NCBI RefSeq assembly: GCF_027887165.1
Contig: NC_077232.1
Span: forward strand, 10,071,059 to 10,135,058
From: Monodelphis domestica
Taxonomy: Eukaryota > Chordata > Mammalia > Didelphimorphia > Didelphidae
Direction of reading: 5' to 3'
Length of the DNA stretch: 64,000 bases
This document shows, piece after piece, positions 1-9,943 of the stretch. A model generated the notes under the pieces. It did not search any database, was not told the origin of the DNA, and saw nothing but the letters and a program-made list of their open reading frames with translations. The first letter of the stretch is position 1, and each line of letters begins with the position of its first letter. Position numbers and translations under genes: made by a program.

Positions 1-592
1 AGCAGGGCTTTTCCCCCTTCATTGTTAAAGGCCAGATGTAAGAGGACCCACCAACAATGGCTAGTTGATGCATCTCATGGGGACCAGATACCTCAGAAGA
101 TGAAGTATCAAACAAAAAGCCCTGAGTGAGGACTAGTCTGTTTATTGTATCCACATCACATCAGAATTCTGGCTCTGCAAAGCTGGGTGGGAATGTGAAG
201 AGGAGAGGACGGAGCATTTGTGAGGCCCCTACTACATCCCTGTACCGTGTGTGCTAGGTAGGACTATACAAGTAGGATTGCTGTTGATCTTCCCAATAAC
301 TTCCTGCGGTAGGTGGTATTATTGTTCCTATCTTACAATCCAGGAAAATAAGACAGACAAAATGTAAGTGACTTGCCCAAGATCATAGACCTAGTAAATA
401 GATAAGGCAGGATTTGAACTCAGGCTCAGACCTTGGTGATGTCGAGCCAGTCTCTTTATTACTCTGGACCTCAGTTTCCTGATTTGTCAAATGGATGGGT
501 TAGACTGAATCATCAAGTATTGTCTTTCCCCTTTAAGCCGTGTGGCTCTGGGCTCTGAGTTTCAGAAAGGGCTGTGTCCAGGGGTAACTTAC
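1..592. other. Gene A intron 2 (partial), with MIR-like SINE
   Basis: There is no coding exon here. About 210-460 resembles an old MIR-type SINE in reverse orientation, with an acttgcccaagatca block followed by tagtaaatag and ggatttgaactcagg. The part next to exon 2 (about 430-592) is homologous to the same side of exon 2 in unit B (about 18040-18231), supporting duplication of exon plus intron. Confidence 0.6.
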
Positions 593-696
593 CTGTCTGA
601 GAAATAGCCCCACATGCCATATCCTAGCAGATGCCCAGCAAGGAATATCGACTGGGACAAGGACTTCACAGCCTGGTAGTCACACACCAGGTCCCA
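593..696 (-). CDS. SLC22-like gene A, coding exon 2
   Basis: This 104-base exon has the standard size for exon 2 of SLC22 genes. It opens after a ctctttaag acceptor with WDLVCD, the conserved continuation of exon 1, and ends in FSD plus the first two bases of an Arg codon before a CAG|gtaag donor. It encodes transmembrane segment 2 and the start of the conserved cytoplasmic G-x-x-SDR-x-GR loop of the major facilitator superfamily. It lies 533 bases downstream of exon 1. The frame is open and splice sites are canonical, so gene A looks functional as far as it can be seen. Confidence 0.92.
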
Positions 697-1229
697 CTTA
701 AAGAGAAAATGAGAGCATTAAAGTGTGGCGAGAGAACGTTAGGCGCTGGAGACTGGCAGAGAAAGTCTGGCTCAGACTTCTTCCTCCATTACAATGGGAA
801 GAGGACACAGCCTCCATGATGCCAACTGCCCAGGCAAGACCAGGATGGAAATGCCAAGCGTGGACCGGCCCCAACCTTCTGGCTGTGCAATCCTCACCTT
901 CTCAGGCTGCCCTTCCTACAATGTCATCAGAGCCGCCTGCTTAGGCATCTCACATTCTAGATAGGGTTGCTGATGCTCTTGACTCTGTGTGCTTTGAGCA
1001 TAAAGAAAACTGGCAGAATAACCCCGTGATGTTGTTGATGGGGAATTTGGCAGCAGAAACGAATCCATGGATCCCTCCCCAGTTTTGACATGAGGGGAGC
1101 TGTGAGCTGGAGGGGTAGCAGGGGAGAGGAAGGAGATTCTATCAAGGAATTCAAGTTCTAGAGCAGGGTGCCCTTCTAGAAAATACAGGAAAATCTTCCC
1201 AGGGTGGCAGGAAGAGCCTCTTATCTTAC

Positions 1230-1631
1230 CTCAGTCACGATGGAAGACGTGATGATGCTTTGGTCGTAAACCCAGCCATCCGCACACGGCTCCATCTCCA
1301 GCTGGCTGAAATTTTGGGTCGTGACATTTGGGAGCAAAGCCTGCCACTGGGGCGCCGAGAATCGGCGACAGCTCTCGGGTCTCCCATCGGAGTCCAGGGG
1401 GATGAAAACCTTAAGCAGGGAAGTCAAATTCAGGTCCTCACTGACGCTGAGCGAGGCAGAGGTATTGTCCAGCTCGTGAACCCAGCACCGGTGCTTGGGG
1501 ACAAAGGCCGTGAGATTCTCCAGGAGAAAATGGCTACCTACAAATAGGAAAGGGAATGGCAAAAAAAAGGCCTGAAGGATCTCGAATTTTCCCCTATTCT
1601 TAATTTTAGCAAAGAGATCATCAAAGGCCAT
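1230..1631 (-). CDS. SLC22 organic-anion-transporter-like gene A, coding exon 1
   Basis: First coding exon (402 bases, 134 codons) of an SLC22-family membrane transporter. The start is the second of two adjacent ATGs (1629-1631), because the protein then begins MAFDDLF, as SLC22A9-type proteins do; it also has A at -3 and G at +4. Seen in order: a short cytoplasmic N-terminus, a first hydrophobic segment at about residues 20-38, then the large extracellular loop typical of the family. The loop holds the RCWVH motif (about 48-52), a CRRF motif, MEPCADGWVYD and several N-glycosylation sequons (NLT, NTS, NVT, NFS). The exon ends SSIVTE with a clean GAG|gtaag donor and joins exon 2 (593-696) in frame. 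Family placement is strong; the exact orthologue is not decided. Exons 3-10 would lie left of the window. Confidence 0.93.
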
Positions 1632-1870
1632 CATAGATTCGATGCCGGCCTCATGAAGTGATTTTCTCCAGAGAGTTAGTGAGGCAGAAAAGTAGTCATT
1701 TGAGGGCAGCACAATGCAGGATGTATTTTTTGGACTGGCGAGGACTCCTCCCCCAGGACCTTCCTCCTCACTTTGATGGAGTTGGCAGCGTTCTTGGCTC
1801 ATGTGGAGTTGAGGATGCCAAAAATCATCAGATCAATCATGAAGAAAACCTAGTCCAGGATTAGTATTTA
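1632..1870 (-). promoter_or_regulatory. Putative 5'UTR and proximal promoter of gene A
   Basis: The 240 bases upstream of the gene A start align well with the same region of pseudogene B (19383-19620). Shared blocks include GGGAGGAGTCC and a block around TCCTGGACTA. The position that reads TATAAAAATATA in unit B has decayed to an A-rich CCAAAAAATACA here, so gene A may lack a strict TATA box. The upstream sequence is also open in the coding frame, but codons before the MAF start resemble nothing in the family and are treated as untranslated. Promoter role is inferred from position and paralogue conservation only. Confidence 0.4.
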
Positions 1871-3284
1871 GCTGAAAGGGTACATTAGCATAGACCTCAG
1901 TACCTAAATATCTATTCTGTGAGAGGACCTGCATCCAGAGATTTCCAGAAGAGTTCCAACCTGCCCGCGGAGTCCAAGACATGACAGGAAGACCTGAAAT
2001 GACCTGTAGACACTTCCAGGATGGAGCAACACTTTCACCCTAACCATAGACTGACCAGTGCTAATTTTCTGGGTTAAGCATGACAAGGACAAATAAAAAG
2101 AATGCACTGTTTAAAAATAAACTTTGAATTGAAGAGGAGTAGTTAGGACATGGTGGAGAGAGTTGAGAGTAAGGCGGAAGGTGCTGCAGGAAGCACTGGC
2201 TGGTTCATGGCAATATGGTGACAAGAGTGCTGGGTACATTACACTTGGATTCTATCTGAGCATTATGGGATCGTGACCATGAGCAAACCAGTTGAACACC
2301 CTGAGACTCAGTTTCTTCATTTCTAAAATGGGGGTGATAAAACCTGTTGCATTTACCTCACCAGGTTTTGGTAAAGGTCAAAAGCAAGGTCAGTTTAAAC
2401 AGCTTTCTCCAGGATATCTACCAATGATCTTATTCTTCATCTTCCATGATCTCTTTGAAAAAGGCTGAGCATTGCCTCCTCTTGAATATTGTCTCTCCCC
2501 AAGACTTTCCTGGTTTTCCTCTTATCTGTCCTGCCTCCTTTTCTCCCTCATGTCCCTCTCTCTTTGTGTGGACTATAGGACAGCTCCTTCTGTCACTGTC
2601 TGTCTCTATTTCTCTTTTTCTGAACTTGCATTTAGAAGGGAAGCCTTTCTATGGGACTTCTCTAAGCCTGGGTCTTCCTCTTTGAGATACCCTGAAGGTC
2701 AATGGGCTCCCTTGAACTAATCACTCTGGGACTTCTCATTCAATCAATGAATTTGTTTGCACCTCAGAATGGAATTACTGAATATTTACAGTTAGTTTAA
2801 TACCTCCTTCTTGGCTCCCTTTATATGATTAGGTCCCAGTCTTTCAAAGGTCAGCTGCCTTACGCTTAGAAGGCTAGGTTTCCCTCCTTACATCAGGAAT
2901 GTGAATTCTACTTCCTAGTTTTCTAAATTTTGAGCATCTGTGTATCAGTCATTGAAGCCACAATTTTACTACCGGTTCCTTCTTTGGATTTTGTCTCTGG
3001 TGAAGTTACGAGGGCCTTAACTACTTATTATGGCAGCCAGGTGGGGGATATCAATTGGCATTTCCTCTCTCTTCATTATTTTAAATTTAAAACCCTTTTA
3101 ATAGGCTTGCAAGATAGATTCTTATTGTCTTCATTATCAGTCAATAAACATTTTTTAAAATGCCTAGCACTGGGAATACCAAAAACACAAAAGATAACCC
3201 ACTTCAAGGAGCTTGCAATCTAACGAGAGAAACAATCTATACAAACAAGCTATATATAGGTTAAATAGGAAATAATTTTTATTT
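1871..3284. other. 5' flank of gene A, shared with unit B
   Basis: No gene is seen. This stretch aligns in blocks with about 19600-20500, 21560-21642 and 23491-23970 upstream of pseudogene B, so it belongs to the duplicated unit. The homology fades near 3240 (A side) and 23970 (B side). Confidence 0.6.
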
Positions 3285-3480
3285 TCTGGAAAATTTTATT
3301 TAATTAATTAATTTAGAATATTTTTCCATGGTTACAAGATTCATGTTCTTTTCCACCCCTCCATTTATCCCCCTCCTGTAGCTGACATGCAATTCCACTG
3401 GGTTTTAAATGTGTCATTGATCAAGACATATAGGAAATAATTTTTTAATTAAAATTTTCATTTTCCCTCAGGTTACATAT
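3285..3480 (-). mobile_element. L1 3'-end fragment, antisense
   Basis: AT-rich sequence with a catggttacaagattcatg block and a caattccactgggtttta block. Very similar pieces occur at 5008-5147 and 29818-29900, the latter joined to recognisable antisense L1 ORF2 sequence. It is interrupted at 3481 by a solo LTR and continues at 4648. Confidence 0.6.
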
Positions 3481-4643
3481 TGTAAATCTTGAAATTTCTC
3501 AGACTTGTGAATGTTAAAAATTTCCACATTGAGGAATCCTCCATTGGAACAAATTCCCTCCTGGGAAACATTCCCCATTTTGATGTGAGAACTCGCCAGG
3601 ATCAGAAATGGGAGGATCTCTACTCCACCCGTACTTAAGACTGCTTTAGGGGAGAAAGCTCCTTGCTAAACAATGAAAGTACTTGGACCCATGCTTATAA
3701 TAAGGCAAGGAGTTCTTTGAGCCATGCCTGTTTTTTAGAATTGATACAATGAGATGCTAGGTACCTAAAAGGGTCAGGCAAGTTTTCTCTTAATGAGATT
3801 AGTTGACTCAGCTGTGTTTTCACTGGTTCAGACTTACTGAGGAGATTAGTTGACTTAGCAGGAATTCAGATGGGCAGTCTTTTGGAAAATGTCTACAGTG
3901 ATTGGTAGATGTAAGGACTTAGGGGAGGTGACATAGGAGAAAAACCCCTATATAAGAAAAAGCAGAATCTCTTGAGAGAAAAATCCTTTTGGAGGATCTC
4001 TGACAAGGATCACTTGGGAAGAATCTCTTGAGAGAGGCTCTGGAGAAGGGAAGCTCTTGGAGGACAATCTCTAAGGAGGTCTTGCTGGAGCTCCTCTGAG
4101 GGGACTCTGTCCCTCTGGAGGCTCTGGAGAGAGGCCCTTTGGAACAGTCTCTGGCTGGAAGGCTCTTTAAGGAGGACTCTGGCTGGAACTCTCTCTGGTG
4201 AAGTCAGCTGAGATGGAGCTGGCCTGGTGTCACTAGAAGCCTTGCTTAGACAGACCTTGTGGTGAGTGTTAAAAGACTGACTGACTGATCTCTCTCTCTT
4301 AAGGCTCAGGTCTAGGCCATGTTGGCTTAAGGCCCTTCATACTTATTTCCTTTTTCTCTCTTTCTATCTTTTCTTTAATTCCACATTTGTGTTAATTAAA
4401 ATCTCTATAAAACCCAGTTGTCTTGGGTATTTGAATAATTGGGAATATTTCCCTGGCGACCACCTTATATTTGATTTAAAAACCAAGACACTGTAGTGAA
4501 ACATATTTTCTGCGGTCAAATTTACTCACCCTCTCTTATATCTATCACAATTTATATCTTCCACCATTTTAACTCACTACAGTTTACAACATCACTCTTT
4601 TAACTGTTACAGTTTAAGGCCTTCAACCATTTTAAATCTAACA
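3481..4643 (+). mobile_element. Solo LTR (1163 bp), copy 1 of a family
   Basis: The element starts TGTAAATC and ends TCTAACA, with the 4-base target duplication atat on both sides (3477-3480 and 4644-4647). It contains a TATATAAG promoter-like box near 3949, a region of diverged short repeats built on ctctggagg (about 3960-4210), and a tggcgacca motif at 4454. A second copy with the same ends but a different target duplication lies at 21647-23490. No internal retroviral region is attached, so it is a solo LTR. Confidence 0.88.
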
Positions 4644-4647
4644 ATAT

Positions 4648-5147
4648 CAATACAATTTTCAATGATCACTTTCTGACATGTTGAGATCTATGTTCTCTTC
4701 CTCCCTCCCATCACTTACCCCTCCCCAAGATGGCAGGTAATATGATATAGGTTGTACATATGTCATTGTACAATACACACTTCCATGTTCATCAGGTTGT
4801 CAAAGAAGACATGTATCAGTTACACCAGAGGAAAATTCATGGAGGAAATAAAGTGAAAAATGGCGTGCTTCCATCGTCATTCAGAGTTTGTCAATTCCTT
4901 CTAGAGCAGTGTGTAGCCTTTTTAATCATGAGTCTCTTGGAGTTGTCCTGGATCCTTGCTTTTTTGATGAGAGGTAAGTCATTCACAGATGATCATTATT
5001 TCTTTTAATTGAAAATTTTTATTTAATTAATTAATTTAGAATATTTTCCCATGGTTACATGATTCATGGTCTTCCCCTCCACCCCCACCCCCCTGGAGTC
5101 GACGCACAATTCCACTGGGTTTTACATGTATCATTGATGATCATACA
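4648..5147 (-). mobile_element. L1 3'-end fragments, antisense
   Basis: Continuation of the antisense L1 3' material split by the LTR at 3481-4643. It is followed at 5008-5147 by a second, similar 3' tail. There is no coding potential. Confidence 0.5.
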
Positions 5148-5150
5148 TTA

Positions 5151-5351
5151 TTTTTTTAAACCCTTACCTTCCATCTTGGAATCAATACTGTGTATTAGCT
5201 CCAAGGTGGAAGACTAGTAAGGTCTAGGCGATGAGAGGGTAGTGACTTGCTCAGGGTCACATAGTTAGGAAGTGTCTGAGACCAGATTGGAACCTAGGAC
5301 CTCCCATCTCTAGGCCTAATTCTCAATCCACTGAGCCACCCAGCTGCCCCC
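5151..5351 (-). repeat. tRNA-derived marsupial SINE
   Basis: Antisense copy: T-rich end at left, then aacccttaccttccatctt, and the head cagctgccccc at right. On the minus strand it carries an A-box-like block near the head and a degenerate B box. It is moderately diverged. Confidence 0.85.
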
Positions 5352-5639
5352 AATATTGTATGTTTAAGGCAGAAGAGTGGTATGAGCTGGGTAATGGGAG
5401 TTATATGTTTTTTGTTTGGGGTTCGAGGTTGAGACTATTTAACATGTGTTAAAGGCAGGTCTTCCTTGTCCTACATTCTACCAAGTATCTCAAATTTGGC
5501 TCTTACCTGGCTCCTATAATCTAGTCCCTTTTCTGTCTTTCATAATGTGGCAACTTTCTGTAGTCCTGGCTACTGACTGGGTAAATGCTTATATCATTTT
5601 AATTGGGCCCTGATTCAAGGACCTGGTATAGATTTACCT

Positions 5640-6512
5640 TTCCTTTACTTAGAATTTTTATACATAAGACTTTGAGTCTATATTTCATCCAGAAATTATC
5701 TTTTTTTATTTGGATTTTTGATGTTTTTATTTCTCTTGCCAATTGATTTATATATCTCATAACTCAGCCATGCATCCCTAAGTGATCCCTGTGTTTTTCA
5801 GTCACCCTCTTCAGGGGGAGGGTATGTATGATTATTGTTATTTTAAATTGTAAAGTTTAAATTCCTTTTCAGAGTAATTTTAGGTTAAGAAACATGCTAC
5901 CTCTCCAAATCCAGAAAGTGAGCAGTTTGGAGAAGACACCATGAAGATGCCTGCACAGACCACACACTGCACCAAAAGATCCAGAGTGAACTTTGGGATG
6001 TGGTGATTTGAACCGGGGGGGGGGGGGTTTGAATGCATTTGTTTTATATGTATACTCTTATGTTAAAGGGGACTGCCCCCTAACTGGCTTTTTGTCAGTG
6101 CACCTAGTAATCATTGGTTTTGTTCTCTTTCGCTTTTATCCTTAAATTATTGTAATCTTTAAGTTGATTATGTTTCCATGATCCTTTTGGGGAAACTGGT
6201 TTCCCAATAGGATCACAGGGGGGTGTATGTATAAATGGAGATTTTGAACCCTAGACTTCATTCCCCAGAAGTCCTTGGTATTTCCCAGAATTCCCTATAA
6301 ACTCTCCTGAATCTCCATGTTGGCGAGATCAATGCTCTCTCTTCCTTTGCAATGATGCAGCAAGTATAGTTTTAAGCTAAGTTTGGGGATTTTAAATGGG
6401 CTAATCAGCCATGGGCACATGGTTTTTATTTTGTATCCTCTTGATTTCTAATGATTATTAATAAACCTCATAAAATATATTTTATTCTTAGAAATATTAT
6501 TTAATTTTTACA
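5640..6512 (+). mobile_element. ERV 3' fragment: internal tail plus 3' LTR
   Basis: An internal non-coding tail (about 5640-6227) runs into a G-rich polypurine stretch and then an LTR at about 6228-6512 that starts TGTATAAATGG and ends TTTTTACA. The LTR carries an AATAAA signal before its end. The same internal tail plus LTR occurs inverted at 8912-9740, and the LTR alone at 7444-7782. No gag, pol or env reading frame is visible. Confidence 0.7.
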
Positions 6513-7443
6513 ATGGTAAAGGGAGCAGGATCTAGGAGAGGACAGCTGATGTTTAGGGTTGGCTCAGAGAGAAAAGAGGGCGTTTGAAGATTTTCCCCCT
6601 TCTGCCTTCCCTCCTTAGCTATGGCTGCTCTCCCAGATTTGCTCTTGTCCCTCTTGTCCCCTCTCCACTACTAGAGACCAATCTTAGGAAGATGTCTCTC
6701 CCCTTGATCTGTCCACTCACACTTGATTCAGCAATTTTAATAATAATTTTAAGCCATGGTTTGTAAGGGCCAATTCCATTTTCAGACACCCCCTTCTTAA
6801 CTGATTAATTCACTTCCAAAATCACATTTTATCTTCTGCATTCCTCGCCTTTGCAAAACGGGTAGATCAGGGAAGTTCCTGATCCAACTGGAGACCTTTA
6901 CTAAAAAGTCCAATAACTCTTGTTTGGAGGAGTTTCCTAAACAACCTGATAGCATCAAAGCATGTCGGCTACCATAGTCACTGTTCAAGTTGAAGATGGC
7001 ATTAGACATTGGATGGAAGGAACAGATGGGACCCAGGAAAAGCTGAATGACTGCTGAGAGGAGAGATCCCACCTCTCGAGACCTGGATAAACACAAGTTA
7101 GGGCTTCACTGAGATAGTCACTATAACAGGGAGCTCAAAGATTTGCTCTGTCCTTGTGCCTCTTCCATTGGCAACACGTATATATACAGCCCAAGTGTTG
7201 GCTCTCAGGGAGGAGGTATGCTTGTATACAACCCAGAAGGGGAATTTGAGATGATTATTTTCTGTATGCAACCTTCAGTAGAGAGAGTTGAGAAGACAGT
7301 GCTTGGCACTAGGAGCTGGGCATCAGGGGATGGCAAGTCTCAGAGAGCAGACTCTAACAGAGCAGGCTTGGGAAGACCTCTCTCTGTCCTAGGACAAGAC
7401 CCCTAGACCTTTTTGAAAGAAAGGGTGATGGAAGGTGGATTCT
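6513..7443. other. Unassigned sequence between two LTRs
   Basis: No known gene or repeat is recognised. A 99-codon minus-strand ORF (6797-7096) has no recognisable domain. It could be degenerate retroviral internal sequence or unique DNA. Confidence 0.3.
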
Positions 7444-7782
7444 TGTAAAAGTTAAATTAGTTTCTAATAATAAAGGTATTATAATTTATGAGGTTTATTA
7501 AAGATTGTTAGAAATCAAGGATACAAAATAATAAATCACATGCCTAGGGCTGATTAGCCCATTCACATTTTACTCACTACATCTTGCAACACCGAGTAGA
7601 GAAAGAGAGAGAGCCGCGTGTGAGCATAGAAGAGGGAGAAGAGAGAGTAGGTGTTAAGAGCCAGTTTAAATACTAATTGTGATCTCACCCAGGTGGGGAC
7701 TCAGGTGAGATTATAGGGAATTCTGGGAAGTACCAAGGACTTCTGGGAATTGAAGTCTGGAGTTCAAATCTCCATTTTTACA
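7444..7782 (-). mobile_element. Solo LTR (339 bp)
   Basis: Reads TGTAAAAG to TTTTTACA on the plus strand and is the reverse complement of the LTR at 6228-6512. Flanking 4-mers ttct and ctct match at three of four bases, as expected for an aged target duplication. Confidence 0.75.
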
Positions 7783-8911
7783 CTCTGAAAGACCAAGCAC
7801 AGCAATGGACCCTTCAGAGAGGAGACCCGGTGAGTCTAGCAGAGTGACATACCTCCCTGAAGCTTCCTGTCCAGGGAGGAACAACATAGAGCCACCAGAG
7901 TTCCTACAGCTTCTGACATGTGAGTTACTCATCCCCATGCACACTCCTCTTGCGTGGTGTCTACTTGTTCTGGTTTTTATGGATGGGATTTATGGATACA
8001 AGAGGTTATGTATGCTCTGAGTTCTTTGGGGAGGAGGGGAAGAAAATATTCTACTATAAACCAAGCTATGCTATTCAAGTCAGTGGTTTTTCGTTGAGCT
8101 AATTGTTTCTCCTGTCTCAATACTGATTGGAAAAATTCATCTAAGAGGACTTGGGAGCTACCTATTTATGCCTATAGACCCACAGAGGATGTCGGTGCCC
8201 TGGGGTAGGCAATCCTTTGGGGCCCTTTTCCTGTGATTTGGAGAGTCCTTCAAAGGGTGTTGCATCTTCAGTGGGCACTTGAGGAAACAAACCCCAGCTT
8301 ACGTCCTTCCTTTCCTTGCCCAACACTTTGTACTCTTGGTAACCATTTTGGCACCCTTCGTGGTCACGTGGATCTCACCATAAGAAAGTGTCTTGATAAG
8401 TCTTGGGGAAATTCTGTCTTTGGGACATACTCCAGGAAGACAGTAGACCTATGCATTGCTGTTATCATTCCAGGGTTTTAAGCCTTCATTTCCTCATCTC
8501 GAAAATGCGAACAATAATACTAATAGGGCTTACTTTATAGGTAAGTGCAATTATCCCCATTTCACAGGTGGGGAACCTGAGCTAGAGAGAGGGAAAGTGA
8601 CTTCCTAAGGATCACATGGTAAGTGTCTGAGGAGGGATTTGAATTCAGGTCTTATCTCAGCTCTATAGTATCTAGTGAGGTCTAGTTTTCTTCCTTGTTG
8701 TCTCTAAAGACCTTGAGCTATGCTATACAAATATCAAAGTAGATACTGAGTAACCCAAAGTCAATATTTTACAAGCATATTTTCCTTTTGTGAGAAATAG
8801 TTATTTTAAATCCTCTTTAATCTGAAGTTTGTTAACCTCTGTACCATATTGGTTAATATTTATTATATTTAACTGCGGAAGCCAACTATATTATTTTTCT
8901 CTTTCTAGAAG
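7783..8911. other. Intergenic sequence with MIR fragment
   Basis: No gene is seen. About 8500-8670 is a MIR-like SINE fragment (antisense), with a ccccatttcacagg block and ggatttgaattcaggtctt. The rest is unassigned; short ORFs here show no family match. Confidence 0.45.
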
Positions 8912-9740
8912 TGTTAAGATTAAAATTAAGGTTTTTTTGCTAAAAGTATTATAATTTTAGAGGTTTATTAAAGATTAAGAAATAAAGAAAATACAAATAT
9001 AGAAAGCATGTGCCTAGGAGGGCCGAAAGGCCCATTCAATTTCACTTACTACATCTTTGCAATCTCCAAGTACAGGAAGAGACCTCAGTAGGCTTTACAT
9101 CCAGATTATATAAAAATTTTGATCTCGCCCAGGTGGGGATCTCAATGGGATTATAGGGAATTCTGGGAGCTACCAAGAACTTTCTGGGAATTGGAGCCCA
9201 GGGTTCAAATCTCTATTTTTACATTTTTCCATTTGATCCTTGTTGGGAAAGATTTTCCCCAAAAGGATCATAAAAACATAATCAACTTAAAGATTACAAT
9301 AATTTGAGGATAAGAGGAAAAAAGAACAAAACCAATAATTGCTAGACCCATTGACAAAAAAACAGTTAGGGGCCAGTCCCCTTTGGCATGAAAGTATACC
9401 TACAAATAAATGTTCAATCAACCACACCCAAAGTTCATTCTTGATCTTCTCATGCAGCTTGTGGTCTGTGGAGGCATCTTCACGGTGTCTTCTCCAAGCT
9501 TCTAGATTTAGAGAGGTATCATGTTTCTTAATCCAAAATTCTTCTCAAAAGGAATTTAAACTTTGCAATTTAAAACAATAATATTTTTTACATTTCCCCA
9601 TGAAGAGGGTGATTGAAAAATCACTTAGGGATGCATGACTGAGTTATGAGGTATGTGAATCAATTGGCAAGAGATATTAAAAAGACATAAGAAAAATCTA
9701 AATAAAAAAGAAAATTCCTGGATGAAAATATAGACTATCA
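8912..9740 (-). mobile_element. ERV 3' fragment, inverted relative to 5640-6512
   Basis: The LTR occupies 8912-9223 (plus-strand ends TGTTAAGA and TTTTTACA). The internal tail continues to about 9740, where a SINE cuts it. It matches the 5640-6512 element in reverse orientation over its whole length, so the two form a loose inverted repeat about 2.4 kb apart. Confidence 0.7.
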
Positions 9741-9746
9741 AAGTCT

Positions 9747-9943
9747 TTTTTTTTTTAAACCCTGACCTTCTGTCTTGGAGTCAATACTGTGTATTGGCTC
9801 CAAGGCAGAAGAGTGGTAAGGGCTAGGCAATGGGGGTCAAGTGGCTTGCCCAGGGTCACACAGCTAGGAAGTGGCTGAGGCCAGATTTGAACCTAGGACC
9901 TCCCGTCTCTAGGCCTGGCTCTTAATCCACCCAGCTGCCCCCA
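9747..9943 (-). repeat. tRNA-derived marsupial SINE
   Basis: Antisense copy with poly-T start, ccttctgtcttggagtca, a gcccagggtcacacagct block and the terminal cagctgccccc head. It sits at the junction of the ERV fragment and the antisense L1. Confidence 0.88.

Noticed and set aside
1632-1802. N-terminal extension of gene A exon 1 (57 codons upstream of MAF)
   Set aside because: The codons resemble no SLC22 N-terminus, are not kept in unit B, and the MAF start matches the family and has better context.
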